Origin: an uncultured Alphaproteobacteria bacterium
GTDB lineage: Bacteria; Pseudomonadota; Alphaproteobacteria; Rhodobacterales; Rhodobacteraceae
Reading direction: 5' to 3'
Assembly: GCA_902611605.1 (NCBI GenBank)
Contig: CACMAH010000008.1
Location: forward strand, 1 to 62,789
DNA: 62,789 nt
Shown here: piece by piece, positions 42,046 through 51,816 of the stretch
Layout: every line of letters begins with the position of its first letter
Position numbering within the stretch: position 1 is the stretch's first letter
Notes under the pieces: model-generated
Databases searched by the model: none
Told to the model about the DNA's origin: nothing
Seen by the model: only the letters and a program-made list of their open reading frames with translations
Program-made: the position numbers and the translations under genes

Positions 42046-43338
42046 TTATACTATAAGTTTATTTTTAGTCTGACTTTTTAATTCAAAAATTTTTTTATAT
42101 TTTTGAATTTCCCCATTGGGACCCATTGATTTGTTAATGTTATCAGATAGTTTTACTGTTGCTTTTCCATTAGCTGAGGTTGCTTTGCAAACAATTGAAA
42201 ATGGATCTAATGCAGAATTAGTTGATAATCCTCTAAAATCATTTGTTAATAGTGTTCCCCATCCAAAACCTACTTGTATTTCGCTAGAAAATCTTTTGTG
42301 TAAGTGAATAATTTTTTCTGTATCTAACCCATCGGAAAAAATTAACAATTTATTTTTTAAATCTTCTCCTTTTTGTTTCCACCAATTGATAGAAAGTTCA
42401 GCATTTTTTTCTAAATCACCTGAATCTATTCTTATTCCAGTCCAAGAAGCTAACCATTCAGGAGAGTTCTTAAAAAAATTTTCTAACCCATAAGTATCAG
42501 GTAAAATAACTCTTAAATTTCCTTCGTGCTCTTCATGCCATTTTGCCAGTACATCATATTGAGCTTCTTTTATTTCTTTTTCAGTTTTGGATAAAGCTGA
42601 ATAAATCATTGGTAATTCATGTGCATTAGTTCCAATAGCTTCTAAATCTCTTCTCATTGCTATTAAACAATTTGATGTACCTATAAACCTTTTTCCTAAA
42701 CCTTCTGTCATAGCTTGGATACACCAATCTTGCCAAAGAAAACTATGTCTCCTTCTTGTTCCAAAGTCTGCTATCCTAATGTCGTCAAAGCATTTTAATT
42801 TTTCTATTTTTGACCATAATTTTGTCATAGCTCTTGCGTATAATATTTGTAACTCAAAACGAGCCATATTTTTTAGTATTGCTCTTGATCTTAACTCTGT
42901 AATAATTGAAAGAACTGGAACTTCCCAAAACATAACTTCAGGCCATAATCCCTTAAATTTTATGTCGTATTGGTCTCCTTTTTTTTCTAAATGATAATCA
43001 GGTAGTCTAAGGTTTTCTAACCAATTAATAAAATCAGGTTTGAACATAGCATGTTTGCCATAGAAGGAATTTCCTCGTAACCAAGTGGACTCTCCTCTAC
43101 TGAGTGATAAGTTTTTTACATTATCAAGCTGTTCTCTTAACTCTTTTTCATCAATTAAATTTGTTAATGCAACTTTATTTGTTCTATTTATAACAGAAAA
43201 TTCAACTATGACTTCTGGTGAATTTCTTAAAACAAATTGTGCCATTAAAAGTTTATAGAAATCAATATCAAGTAAAGATCTTACTATAGGATCAATTTTC
43301 CAATTATGATTATAAACTCTAGATGCAATATCAATCAT
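42046..43338 (-). CDS. pncB: Nicotinate phosphoribosyltransferase
   Basis: A 430-residue cytosolic enzyme joining nicotinate with PRPP to give nicotinate mononucleotide in NAD salvage. Family elements: SLLDIDFYKLLMAQ near 21-34, ADFGTRRRHSFLWQDW near 190-205, GTSNCLIAMR near 217-226, HELPMIYSA near 239-247 and the PRPP-side SGDLEKNAELS near 306-316. pncA is also in the window (58190-58816), so both steps from nicotinamide are covered. No anomaly is seen. Confidence 0.95.
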   Translation of the reverse strand: MIDIASRVYNHNWKIDPIVRSLLDIDFYKLLMAQFVLRNSPEVIVEFSVINRTNKVALTNLIDEKELREQLDNVKNLSLSRGESTWLRGNSFYGKHAMFKPDFINWLENLRLPDYHLEKKGDQYDIKFKGLWPEVMFWEVPVLSIITELRSRAILKNMARFELQILYARAMTKLWSKIEKLKCFDDIRIADFGTRRRHSFLWQDWCIQAMTEGLGKRFIGTSNCLIAMRRDLEAIGTNAHELPMIYSALSKTEKEIKEAQYDVLAKWHEEHEGNLRVILPDTYGLENFFKNSPEWLASWTGIRIDSGDLEKNAELSINWWKQKGEDLKNKLLIFSDGLDTEKIIHLHKRFSSEIQVGFGWGTLLTNDFRGLSTNSALDPFSIVCKATSANGKATVKLSDNINKSMGPNGEIQKYKKIFELKSQTKNKLIV

Positions 43339-43485
43339 TAGGGTATAACACTAATATTTTTTGATAAAATCAAGATCAATTAATTTTTTTTAGTAATTTT
43401 TAAAGTTTAAATAAAATTTAAATCAATTTTTATTAGATCAAAAAAAAATTACTTTATCTCAACATTATTATGATTTTTCAGTTAT

Positions 43486-43872
43486 TTAATTAAATTGGTC
43501 GCGCATTGAATTAAATATAGATTTCATCCTAGGATCTGTTTCACAGTTTGCAGTAAGTGTAATTTCTGGTTTTGCTTTAAAAAAATCACCATTATATACA
43601 TAATCAGGGTATTTTGGGGAAATTGCTAATCTAATCATGTCATTTTCATGAAGTTTGATTCTTGAAAGATTGTTTGAAAAGTAGAAGATTCTTTTTGTCT
43701 TCTGATGTACTACTACAAATGCATCTGAAGTTATTGAGCATTCATTTTTTAAAGTTACCTTTGATATTATTAATTCGGGTTTTTTAAATCCATCTTTCAA
43801 ATTTGACCAGTTTGAAATTAGAATTAATAACATAATGACGGAAACAAATGTCAGAAATAAAAATTGTTTAAT
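43486..43872 (-). CDS. Small membrane-anchored hypothetical protein
   Basis: About 129 residues of unrecognised family. The first ATG (43833) falls inside a hydrophobic helix, and the reading frame continues upstream for 16 codons to a stop at about 43884, encoding AKIKQFLFLTFVSV, the basic start and first half of a membrane anchor or signal. The only reasonable start with a ribosome binding site is ATT at 43872, with AAAGG about 9 bases upstream; CTG 43854 is another. The mature part is beta-rich with two Cys (NECSIT, ANCETD). It could be periplasmic. The ATT start is inference. Confidence 0.55.
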   Translation of the reverse strand: MKQFLFLTFVSVIMLLILISNWSNLKDGFKKPELIISKVTLKNECSITSDAFVVVHQKTKRIFYFSNNLSRIKLHENDMIRLAISPKYPDYVYNGDFFKAKPEITLTANCETDPRMKSIFNSMRDQFN

Positions 43873-44036
43873 TTTTGCATACCTTTATTTTGTTTGGTGT
43901 AATTAACTATTTTAAAATATATATCTTTAAATATATATATTCTATACCTTGAATTTTTTAATCTACTATTTTATTAATTATTGTTGTTAAAATATAATAT
44001 GATTATCAATTAAATTACTTTACAATCTAGGGTTAT

Positions 44037-44903
44037 TTGAAAGTGAAAAAAGAAGTAGCTAGAGATATTTCATATTCCAGCTCTGCAAAAAGCAAAGCTG
44101 GTAGGGCAGTAATCAGATCTATAGAGAATATGACTGGTCGAATTAGACTTATAAAAAAAGCAAAAAATTATGAAAATGAAGTTGCACTGGGAAGAGATTT
44201 CTGGGAAGTAATTCTTGAAAAGTATAAAATAAGCTTAAATCTTATGGGAGGTTCATTTAATAATATCCCAAAAAAGGGACCTGTGGTTGTGGTCGCAAAT
44301 CATCCTTATGGGATTTTGGATGGGTTATTATTGGGTCATATATTATCTACTACAAGAAAAGATTTTAGAATTTTAGCTCATAGAATTTTTAAAAAAGCAA
44401 AAGACCTCGACGAAATCATTTTACCCATTAATTTTGATGAAACAAGAGAGGGTATTGCGAAAAATATAGAAACTCGAAAAAAAGCTATAAGTTATTTAAT
44501 AAATGGTGGTTGTGTTGGTATTTTCCCTGGAGGTACTGTCTCAACATCCTTAAAACCATTTGGTAGAGCTATGGATCCAAGTTGGAGAAAATTTACTGCA
44601 AGGTTAATTTCGAAATCAGGTGCAAGCGTTATTCCAATTTATTTCAAAGGTAGTAACAGCCGAGTTTTTCAAATCGCCAGTCATTTGCATTACAATTTAA
44701 GAATGGCACTTCTTATAAATGAATTTGGTAAAAGAACTAACGGTAAAGTATCAATTGTTATTGGTAAAGCTTTTAATAAGAATGATATAGATCAGTTTAA
44801 AGACGATGCAGATGGTTTAATGAAGTTTTTAAGAACTGAAACATATAAACTTTCACCTGATAAAAATAAAAATTATGATGTAGGTTTTGATTTTGAAACA
44901 TAA
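44037..44903 (+). CDS. PlsC-like lysophospholipid acyltransferase
   Basis: A 288-residue acyltransferase of the glycerol-phosphate acyltransferase superfamily. The catalytic motif NHPYGILD (NHxxxxD) lies near residue 87-94, and the acyl-acceptor motif GGCVGIFPGGTVS (FPGG) near 160-172, with VIPIYFKGSNS near 202. It acylates a lysolipid at the membrane. The start is TTG 44037 or GTG 44043, both after AGGG at 44029-44032. Ornithine lipid second-step enzyme OlsA belongs to this superfamily, so a link with olsB at 21769 is possible, but the genes are far apart. Confidence 0.85.
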   Translation: MKVKKEVARDISYSSSAKSKAGRAVIRSIENMTGRIRLIKKAKNYENEVALGRDFWEVILEKYKISLNLMGGSFNNIPKKGPVVVVANHPYGILDGLLLGHILSTTRKDFRILAHRIFKKAKDLDEIILPINFDETREGIAKNIETRKKAISYLINGGCVGIFPGGTVSTSLKPFGRAMDPSWRKFTARLISKSGASVIPIYFKGSNSRVFQIASHLHYNLRMALLINEFGKRTNGKVSIVIGKAFNKNDIDQFKDDADGLMKFLRTETYKLSPDKNKNYDVGFDFET

Positions 44904-44935
44904 TGTTTATTTTTATGATGAAGGGGGGGAAATAA

Positions 44936-45958
44936 GTGTTTAATGTAGCAATTCTTGGTGCTAGTGGCTACACTGGTGTTGAGCTAGTAAGACTTATTTC
45001 AATGCATCCAGAATTTAAGATTCATTCTCTTTCTGGTGAAACAAAATCGGGACTAAAATTTGGAGAAGTTTATCCTTCTCTACAATATTTAAATCTTCCT
45101 AATTTATGTTATGTATCGGACATAAATTATGATGATTTAGATTTAATATTTTGTGCTCTTCCTCATACAAAAAGTGCGGCCATTATTAATAAACTACCAC
45201 GGAATATTAAAATTATTGATCTATCTGCTGATTTTCGACTTAATACAGATTCTTTATATAAAAAATGGTATGGAGTAGATCATCCTTGTCCAGATTTACT
45301 AAGTAAGTTTATATATGGTTTAACAGAATTTTACAGAACAGATATTAAAAATTCAGATTATGTAGCTTGTACTGGATGTAATTCTGCTACTGGTTTGTAT
45401 CCAATTATCCCTTTAGTATCAGAAGGAATAATTGAATTTGATGATATCATTATAAATCTTGCAACTGGAGTTTCTGGCGCTGGTAGAAAAGCAAATGAAT
45501 TTATTATTCATAGTGAGGTTTCTGAAGGTTTTTCCCCCTATAATGTTAAAAGCCATCGACATCTAGCTGAATTTGACCAAGAATTGTTAAAATTTTCAGG
45601 TAAAAAAATAAGAGTTATATTTACGCCGCACTTGTTACCACAAAACCGGGGTATATTAGCTACAATTTATGTTAAGGGTGACTTAAAAAAAATTTATAAC
45701 ACATTATATATGAGATATGAAAACGAACCATTTATCAACATAATGCCAATGAATTCTATCCTGTCAACAAAACATGTTAGAGGATCAAATTATTGTAATA
45801 TTTCAGTGTGTGAGTCTAGCAAACCTGGTACTGTAATAGTGCTATCTACATTAGATAATTTAATAAAAGGATCTTCAGGTCAAGCTATACAAAATGCTAA
45901 TTTAATGTTTGATTTAGATGAAACTTTAGGTCTTACAAGTCCGCCTATTTACCCTTGA
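44936..45958 (+). CDS. argC: N-acetyl-gamma-glutamyl-phosphate reductase
   Basis: A 340-residue NADPH-dependent enzyme of arginine biosynthesis, reducing N-acetylglutamyl phosphate to the semialdehyde. The N-terminal ILGASGYTGVELVRL cofactor motif is normal. The catalytic Cys is in ACTGCNSATG near residue 147, a GCN-type variant rather than the common PGCYPT. That form is also seen in LysY-like enzymes. It starts with GTG 44936 after GGGGGGAAA and overlaps the next gene's leader. With dgcAN, N-acetylglutamate metabolism appears twice in this window. Confidence 0.9.
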   Translation: MFNVAILGASGYTGVELVRLISMHPEFKIHSLSGETKSGLKFGEVYPSLQYLNLPNLCYVSDINYDDLDLIFCALPHTKSAAIINKLPRNIKIIDLSADFRLNTDSLYKKWYGVDHPCPDLLSKFIYGLTEFYRTDIKNSDYVACTGCNSATGLYPIIPLVSEGIIEFDDIIINLATGVSGAGRKANEFIIHSEVSEGFSPYNVKSHRHLAEFDQELLKFSGKKIRVIFTPHLLPQNRGILATIYVKGDLKKIYNTLYMRYENEPFINIMPMNSILSTKHVRGSNYCNISVCESSKPGTVIVLSTLDNLIKGSSGQAIQNANLMFDLDETLGLTSPPIYP

Positions 45959-45964
45959 TTGACC

Positions 45965-46405
45965 ATGATTTCCAAAAAAAAGCAAAGAATTAGGTGGCTT
46001 ATTTCGGCTATTATTTTAATTTTAATAGCGACTTTAATAATTGGTTTTTCATTAAAGGATGGAATTGAATATTATAAATCACCTACTCAAGTTTTAGATC
46101 ATAAGATATCAGAAAATATTAAATTCCGATTAGGTGGCCTTGTGGAAAATGGTAGTTTAATAAAATCATCTGGTAAAAAAATTTATTTCAAAATTACTGA
46201 TAATGAAAATTCTATTACAACTTCATATGAAGGAATACTTCCAGATCTATTTGCTGAAAATCAAGGAGTTATAGCGTCAGGTAAATATATAAATGGAGTT
46301 TTTGTCGCAGAGGAAATACTTGCAAAACATGATGAAAGTTATTTACCAAAAGAAGTTATTGAAATATTAAAAAAAGATGGAACATATATAGAACCCGACA
46401 AATAA
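45965..46405 (+). CDS. ccmE: Cytochrome c maturation heme chaperone CcmE
   Basis: A 146-residue periplasmic protein anchored by one N-terminal helix (about 10-29). The heme attachment motif LAKHDESYLPKE (His in the HxxxY element, near 121-125) is intact. CcmE receives heme covalently and hands it to CcmF/H. I use ATG 45965; a TTG at 45959 lies on the argC stop. It is 6 bases after argC and followed by ccmF after 11 bases. ccmA, B, C, D and G are not in this window. Confidence 0.93.
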   Translation: MISKKKQRIRWLISAIILILIATLIIGFSLKDGIEYYKSPTQVLDHKISENIKFRLGGLVENGSLIKSSGKKIYFKITDNENSITTSYEGILPDLFAENQGVIASGKYINGVFVAEEILAKHDESYLPKEVIEILKKDGTYIEPDK

Positions 46406-46416
46406 TAGAATTTTTT

Positions 46417-48384
46417 ATGATTATAGAAATTGGACATTTATCTTTATTATTAGCTTTAACTTTATCTAGTTTTACCATTTTGATATCAACTCTTGGGTAT
46501 ATTAATAATTGGTTAAATTTTGAAAAATTAACATTTAGTTTGTCATCAATAATTTTTTTTATTTTACTAATTTCTTTTTTATCACTTGTTTATGGTTTTT
46601 TAATCTCAGATTTTTCTCTTATTACAGTTTGGCAAAATTCACATACATCAAAACCTTTAATATACAAAATTACAGGGACCTGGGGTAATCATGAAGGTTC
46701 TATGCTATTGTGGGTTCTGTTACTTTCTTTTTTTGGTGCTCTGATTAGTTGGTTTGGGAAACATTTAGACATATCCTTTAAAAATGTTGCAGTTGGTGTT
46801 CAAACAAGTATCCTATTCCTTTTTTTGTGCTTTTTAATTTTCACTTCAAATCCTTTCGAAAGAACTGATATATTTTTTAATGAAGGAAAAGGCTTAAATC
46901 CAATTTTGCAAGATCCAGGGTTAGCTTTTCATCCACCATTTTTATATTTAGGTTATGTTGGACTTTCTGTTGCATTTAGTTTTTCTGTTGCTGCACTGAT
47001 AATTGGAAAAATTGATTCAGTTTGGGCAAGATGGGTAAGACCTTGGACTTTAGTAGCCTGGATATTTTTAACTATTGGTATAGCTCTTGGTAGTTGGTGG
47101 GCTTATTATGAATTGGGTTGGGGTGGTTGGTGGTTTTGGGATCCCGTTGAAAATGCTTCATTCATGCCTTGGTTAACTTCAGTAGCTCTTCTTCATTCTG
47201 CCATAGTAACGGAAAAAAGAGATTCTTTAAAAAATTGGACAATTTTATTAGCTATAATAGCATTTTCTTTTTCTTTAGTTGGAACATTTATAGTTAGATC
47301 TGGAGTTCTTACTTCAGTTCATTCATTCGCAAACGACCCAACTCGTGGAGTTTGGCTTTTATTTATGATATCATTAATAGTTGGAGTAGCACTGGTATTA
47401 TTTTCATTCCGAGCATCTGAATTATCAAAAAATATTACATTTTCTTTGGTGAGTCGTGAAAGTGCACTAATATCTAATAATTTACTTCTCATGGTATCTA
47501 CTATTGTGGTTTTTATAGGTACCTTGTGGCCATTGTTGATTGAAATATTGTTTGATGAGAAAATATCTGTAGGCGCACCTTTTTTTAATAAAGCATTTAC
47601 TCCTTTTATGGTTATATTGGCAATGATTTTACCATTAGGTGCGGTCTTACCTTGGCGCAAATCTTTTAACTTAAATTATATAAAAGTTTTATTACCTATT
47701 TTTCTTTTTTCTTTGTTTGTTGGAGTAATTGTTTTTGATATTCAACATAATAATAATTTAATCGCTCCGATTGGAATTATATTATCAGTTTGGGTTATTT
47801 TAGGTGCTTGGAGTGAATTTTTTGTAAAAAATAAGATTTTTTCTACAAGTTATAATCTTGTTTTTTATAGAGTATATCACATGCGTGCTTCTGATTGGGG
47901 AAAAATAATAGCTCATTCAGGTTTTGGAATAATTATTTTTGGGATCTCAAGTATTACTGCCTGGGAAACAGAAGATATAAGAGTAGTTAGAATAGGTGAG
48001 ACTTTTTCCGTTGGAACTTACAAATTTACCCTTAATGATGTAATAAATAAAAATGGACCTAATTATGTTTCCACAGTTGGAATTTTAAATGTTGTAGATG
48101 AAAAAGATAATTATGTAACCACATTGGAACCAGAAAAAAGATTTTTCCCCACTCAGTCTATAACTACTACTGAGGCATCAATTGATAATGCCTTTTCAAG
48201 AGATATATATATCGTATTAGGTGCACAACAGGGAGAATTTGAGTGGGTTGTTCGTACATATATAAAACCCTTTGTTAATTGGATTTGGTTAGGAGCGTTT
48301 ATATTATCATTAGGAGGTATGCTCAGTATTTTTGATAAAAAAGTTAGAATTGGCATTGCTTCAAGAAAAGAGCAAGTTGTTTAA
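46417..48384 (+). CDS. ccmF: Cytochrome c heme lyase subunit CcmF
   Basis: A 655-residue polytopic inner-membrane protein with about 15 hydrophobic helices. The heme-handling WWD domain (GWGGWWFWDPVENASFMPWL, near 229-248) is intact, preceded by FHPPFLYLGY (His near 168) and an N-terminal TWGNHEGSMLLW. CcmF and CcmH together ligate heme to apocytochrome c in the periplasm. It lies between ccmE and ccmH in an operon. Length is normal. Confidence 0.96.
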   Translation: MIIEIGHLSLLLALTLSSFTILISTLGYINNWLNFEKLTFSLSSIIFFILLISFLSLVYGFLISDFSLITVWQNSHTSKPLIYKITGTWGNHEGSMLLWVLLLSFFGALISWFGKHLDISFKNVAVGVQTSILFLFLCFLIFTSNPFERTDIFFNEGKGLNPILQDPGLAFHPPFLYLGYVGLSVAFSFSVAALIIGKIDSVWARWVRPWTLVAWIFLTIGIALGSWWAYYELGWGGWWFWDPVENASFMPWLTSVALLHSAIVTEKRDSLKNWTILLAIIAFSFSLVGTFIVRSGVLTSVHSFANDPTRGVWLLFMISLIVGVALVLFSFRASELSKNITFSLVSRESALISNNLLLMVSTIVVFIGTLWPLLIEILFDEKISVGAPFFNKAFTPFMVILAMILPLGAVLPWRKSFNLNYIKVLLPIFLFSLFVGVIVFDIQHNNNLIAPIGIILSVWVILGAWSEFFVKNKIFSTSYNLVFYRVYHMRASDWGKIIAHSGFGIIIFGISSITAWETEDIRVVRIGETFSVGTYKFTLNDVINKNGPNYVSTVGILNVVDEKDNYVTTLEPEKRFFPTQSITTTEASIDNAFSRDIYIVLGAQQGEFEWVVRTYIKPFVNWIWLGAFILSLGGMLSIFDKKVRIGIASRKEQVV

Positions 48385-48388
48385 AACA

Positions 48389-48850
48389 ATGCAAAGATAT
48401 TTTTTTTTGTTGATATTAATATTCTTATTACCGTTAAGTTTATCAGGGGTTGAACCAGATGAAATACTTAAAGACAAAATTCTAGAAGAAAGAGCAAGAA
48501 TTATATCTAGTGATCTTAGATGTTTAGTTTGTCAAAATGAAAATATAGATAGTTCAAATGCAGATCTTGCTAAAGATTTGAGGTTATTAGTTAGGGAAAG
48601 ATTACTTGTTGGTGATACTAACAAACAAGTTAAAAATTTTATTGTCGAACGGTATGGCGAATATGTTTTGTTGAATCCAACATTTTCTGGTTCCTCAATT
48701 CTATTGTGGATATCTGGCCCATTAATTTTTATTCTTTCACTTATTTTACTTATTTTAAGATATTTAAGTTTTAGAAAGAAAAATATAACAAAACAAGTAG
48801 CACACTCAGCTGAAGATTTAAAAAAACTTACATCATTTTTAAAAAAGTAA
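48389..48850 (+). CDS. ccmH: Cytochrome c maturation protein CcmH (CcmL type)
   Basis: A 153-residue membrane-anchored thiol-redox protein. An N-terminal signal/anchor helix is followed by RCLVCQNENIDSSNADLAKDLR, the CcmH RCxxC motif (near 47-51), and a C-terminal membrane helix (about 105-127). It reduces the apocytochrome CxxCH cysteines for heme ligation. I start at ATG 48389, 4 bases after ccmF. A frame extended into ccmF would add 19 residues with no support. The order E-F-H has no ccmG between F and H. Confidence 0.93.
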   Translation: MQRYFFLLILIFLLPLSLSGVEPDEILKDKILEERARIISSDLRCLVCQNENIDSSNADLAKDLRLLVRERLLVGDTNKQVKNFIVERYGEYVLLNPTFSGSSILLWISGPLIFILSLILLILRYLSFRKKNITKQVAHSAEDLKKLTSFLKK

Positions 48851-48912
48851 ATTTTTTATTTTCTTTTTGATTTATCAAGTATAACTTTATAAAAATTAAT
48901 TTTGATAAGATT

Positions 48913-51807
48913 ATGAATTTCTATTCTAATTTACCAAATATCTCAATATCTCAGTTTGATGGTGAAATAAATTTATATGATGTTAATAAAAACTCAGACA
49001 TTTATTTAAAAAAAAATGATGGTAAGAATTTTTCTAATTTTTTGAATAAGGTTGGAGAATTAAGCCCTTATTTAAAAAGAATAAGCAAAGACGAAAAAAA
49101 ATGGCTTAATACAGTTAAAGACAAAAATCTAAACCAAATTCTAAATGATTTAATTTCAGATAAAAAATTAACTTATAAAAGAGATATTGTACAAGGGTGT
49201 AGATTAATTAAAAAACGAAGTTTTTTGATTACCTCAATTTATGATATTTCAGGTTATATCTCCTTGGATCAAGTATCGAGTATACTTACCTGTATATCAG
49301 ATCACATAGTAACTTTACTTTCAAATCATGTAATTTATTTAAGAGGGAAAGATGAAAAAGAATTAGATTTAAAAATGAATAAAAAAAACTCTTTTAGTTT
49401 TTTTATAATAGCAATGGGAAAAATGGGTTCTTTTGAACTAAATTATTCTTCCGATATTGATATTATTTTATTTTTTAATTTTAATTATGCTAATATTAAG
49501 GATCATTTTGCAGCAAAACAATTTATAATTAATAAATTCAAAAAACTGGTAAAAATCTTAACTAATTTTTCTGAAGGTGATTTTCTTTACAGAGTAGATT
49601 TGAGGTTAAGACCGGACCCATCCTCTACGCCTATAGCTATCGATACAAAATTTGCTGAAAATTATTATCAAAAATTGGGCCGAACATGGGAAAGAATGGC
49701 TTTTATAAAAGCAAGACCAGTTTGTGGGGATATAAAAAAAGGTAAGGAATTTTTAAAAAAATTGGATTCATTTATATGGAGAAATCATTTTGATTATGCA
49801 GCTATTGATGAAGTAAAAAACTTAAGGGAAAAGATGAAGTTAAATTCACCTTACTTAAAATTGTATGATTTAAGTGGTTATAATATTAAAACTGGTCTAG
49901 GTGGGATAAGAGATATTGAACTTTTTACACAAACTTATCAATTAATAGTAGCTGGAAGAAATAGGGAGTTAAGAGGTGCAAAAACCGTAAATACATTAAA
50001 TAAACTAAAAGAACTAGGTTGGCTAGATCATGAGCCTTTTGAAAAATTAGTAAGAGCTTATAATTTTTTTAGAACAATAGAAAATAGACTTCAAATCGTT
50101 AATAATACTCAAAATCAAAATATTCCAAACGAAAGCTCACCACAATTTAACCAGTTAGCAACTTTAACTGGCTTTGCAAGTTGTTCAAAATTTAAGGATC
50201 TAGTTTTACAAAATCATAAAAATGTAAAATTAATAACAGATGATTTTTTTTCCAACTTTAAATTTAGGAACGTACAAAAGAAAAATTTTTTAGATACTGA
50301 AATTATTAAATCAAATGAAGGAAAATTAGGCTTTAAATTAAGTAATGAAAACCTTTTTTACAGTAAAATAAGTCAATTAAAACAATTATCAATTTTTAAA
50401 AATGAAAGTACTCTAAGATCGTTTAACGCACTCATTCCAAAAATTTCAAATGAGATTATCCAATTTAATGATCAAAATTTTGTAATTGACAAATTTGAAG
50501 TATTTTTAAAAAAACTATCAAGTGGATCACAATTTTTTCCTTTATTAGAAAACAATCCATCAAGTATCAAAATTCTTTTGATTGTTTTGAATAGTTCATC
50601 CATTATTTCGGATCAATTGTCTAACGATGTTAAATTGTTTGATTTATTTATTTCAAAAAATTTTCTGGACAGTATTTCTTCTAAAGAAACAATGAATAAT
50701 GAATTGAAAATTAGAATTGGTAGGAATAATGATTTTGAATTTATTATCAATGAGTTGAGAAGATTTGTTAAGGAGAGAAAGTTTCAGATTTCCATCCATT
50801 TAATTTTAGGTAAGATTAATTGTTTTACAGCTTCAATTTTTTTTACAGATACTGCTGAAGCATGTGTAAATATTTTAATACCAGTAATTAAACAAAACCT
50901 AAAGAAACGTTATGGTTATCCTTCAAATCATTTACCTGCTATTTTAGGAATGGGAAAATTGGGTTCATCTGAGATGAATTTTTATTCTGATTTAGATCTT
51001 ATATTGATTTATGATCATAATGCTATTTATAGAATAAGAAATGATAAATATAGCTCATTGGAAACATATTTCGCTAGGTATACCCAAGCTCTTGTTTCAG
51101 CTTTCACTTCTTTGACAGAAGAAGGTAAACTTTATGACGTAGATATGAGACTACGTCCTTCAGGTAGAAAAGGCCCAGTTGCAACATCTTTATCATCCTT
51201 TTTAGACTATCAATTAAAAAAAGCATGGGTTTGGGAGCATATGGCATTATCTAGGGGGAGAATTATAGCTGGAGATACAAATACTAAAAACAAACTAAAT
51301 AGAATATTAATTAAAGTTTTTGATAAAAAAATTTTTCTACAAAAAGAAATAAAAAAACAAACAAAAAATATGCGGTTATCACTTCAGAATAATTATTCTA
51401 AAAAATTTGAACCAGAAAATATTAAATATGGCAGAGGAGGATTTCAGGAGTTAGAACTACTCGTTCAAATGGGTATGTTGTTAATGAATATAGGTTACAG
51501 AAAAAATAACCAATCACCTAAAAAATTGATAAGTTGTTTATATAAAGTTGGATTTTTTGATAAAGAGGAATATAAAAACATTACAGAGATTTATGAATTG
51601 TTTTTTTATTATCAGCAGGTAAGTTGTATAATGTTTTTTGAAACAGACCAAAAAAAAATTTTATCAAGCCATGGAGTAGATTATTTGATTAAAAATTTAT
51701 CTAAATCTGTTTACTATAACAAAGAAATGAACCTTAATGATTTAAATTTACTATTAAAGCAAAAATCTCAATATATAGGAAAATTGTTTGATAGAAAATT
51801 AGAATAG
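48913..51807 (+). CDS. glnE: Bifunctional glutamine synthetase adenylyltransferase/adenylyl-removing enzyme
   Basis: A 964-residue cytosolic regulator that adds AMP to or removes it from glutamine synthetase in response to nitrogen state. Both nucleotidyltransferase domains are present with GS-x9-DxD metal motifs: GSFELNYSSDIDIILF (about 171-186) and GSSEMNFYSDLDLILIYD (about 680-700). Each is followed by an RLRPDPSSTP or RLRPSGRKGPV block. Length is normal. Its substrate enzyme glnA is not in the window. It is in the same strand as ccmH and the 51817 gene, with a 62-base gap before it. Confidence 0.95.
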   Translation: MNFYSNLPNISISQFDGEINLYDVNKNSDIYLKKNDGKNFSNFLNKVGELSPYLKRISKDEKKWLNTVKDKNLNQILNDLISDKKLTYKRDIVQGCRLIKKRSFLITSIYDISGYISLDQVSSILTCISDHIVTLLSNHVIYLRGKDEKELDLKMNKKNSFSFFIIAMGKMGSFELNYSSDIDIILFFNFNYANIKDHFAAKQFIINKFKKLVKILTNFSEGDFLYRVDLRLRPDPSSTPIAIDTKFAENYYQKLGRTWERMAFIKARPVCGDIKKGKEFLKKLDSFIWRNHFDYAAIDEVKNLREKMKLNSPYLKLYDLSGYNIKTGLGGIRDIELFTQTYQLIVAGRNRELRGAKTVNTLNKLKELGWLDHEPFEKLVRAYNFFRTIENRLQIVNNTQNQNIPNESSPQFNQLATLTGFASCSKFKDLVLQNHKNVKLITDDFFSNFKFRNVQKKNFLDTEIIKSNEGKLGFKLSNENLFYSKISQLKQLSIFKNESTLRSFNALIPKISNEIIQFNDQNFVIDKFEVFLKKLSSGSQFFPLLENNPSSIKILLIVLNSSSIISDQLSNDVKLFDLFISKNFLDSISSKETMNNELKIRIGRNNDFEFIINELRRFVKERKFQISIHLILGKINCFTASIFFTDTAEACVNILIPVIKQNLKKRYGYPSNHLPAILGMGKLGSSEMNFYSDLDLILIYDHNAIYRIRNDKYSSLETYFARYTQALVSAFTSLTEEGKLYDVDMRLRPSGRKGPVATSLSSFLDYQLKKAWVWEHMALSRGRIIAGDTNTKNKLNRILIKVFDKKIFLQKEIKKQTKNMRLSLQNNYSKKFEPENIKYGRGGFQELELLVQMGMLLMNIGYRKNNQSPKKLISCLYKVGFFDKEEYKNITEIYELFFYYQQVSCIMFFETDQKKILSSHGVDYLIKNLSKSVYYNKEMNLNDLNLLLKQKSQYIGKLFDRKLE

Positions 51808-51816
51808 TTACTACTT

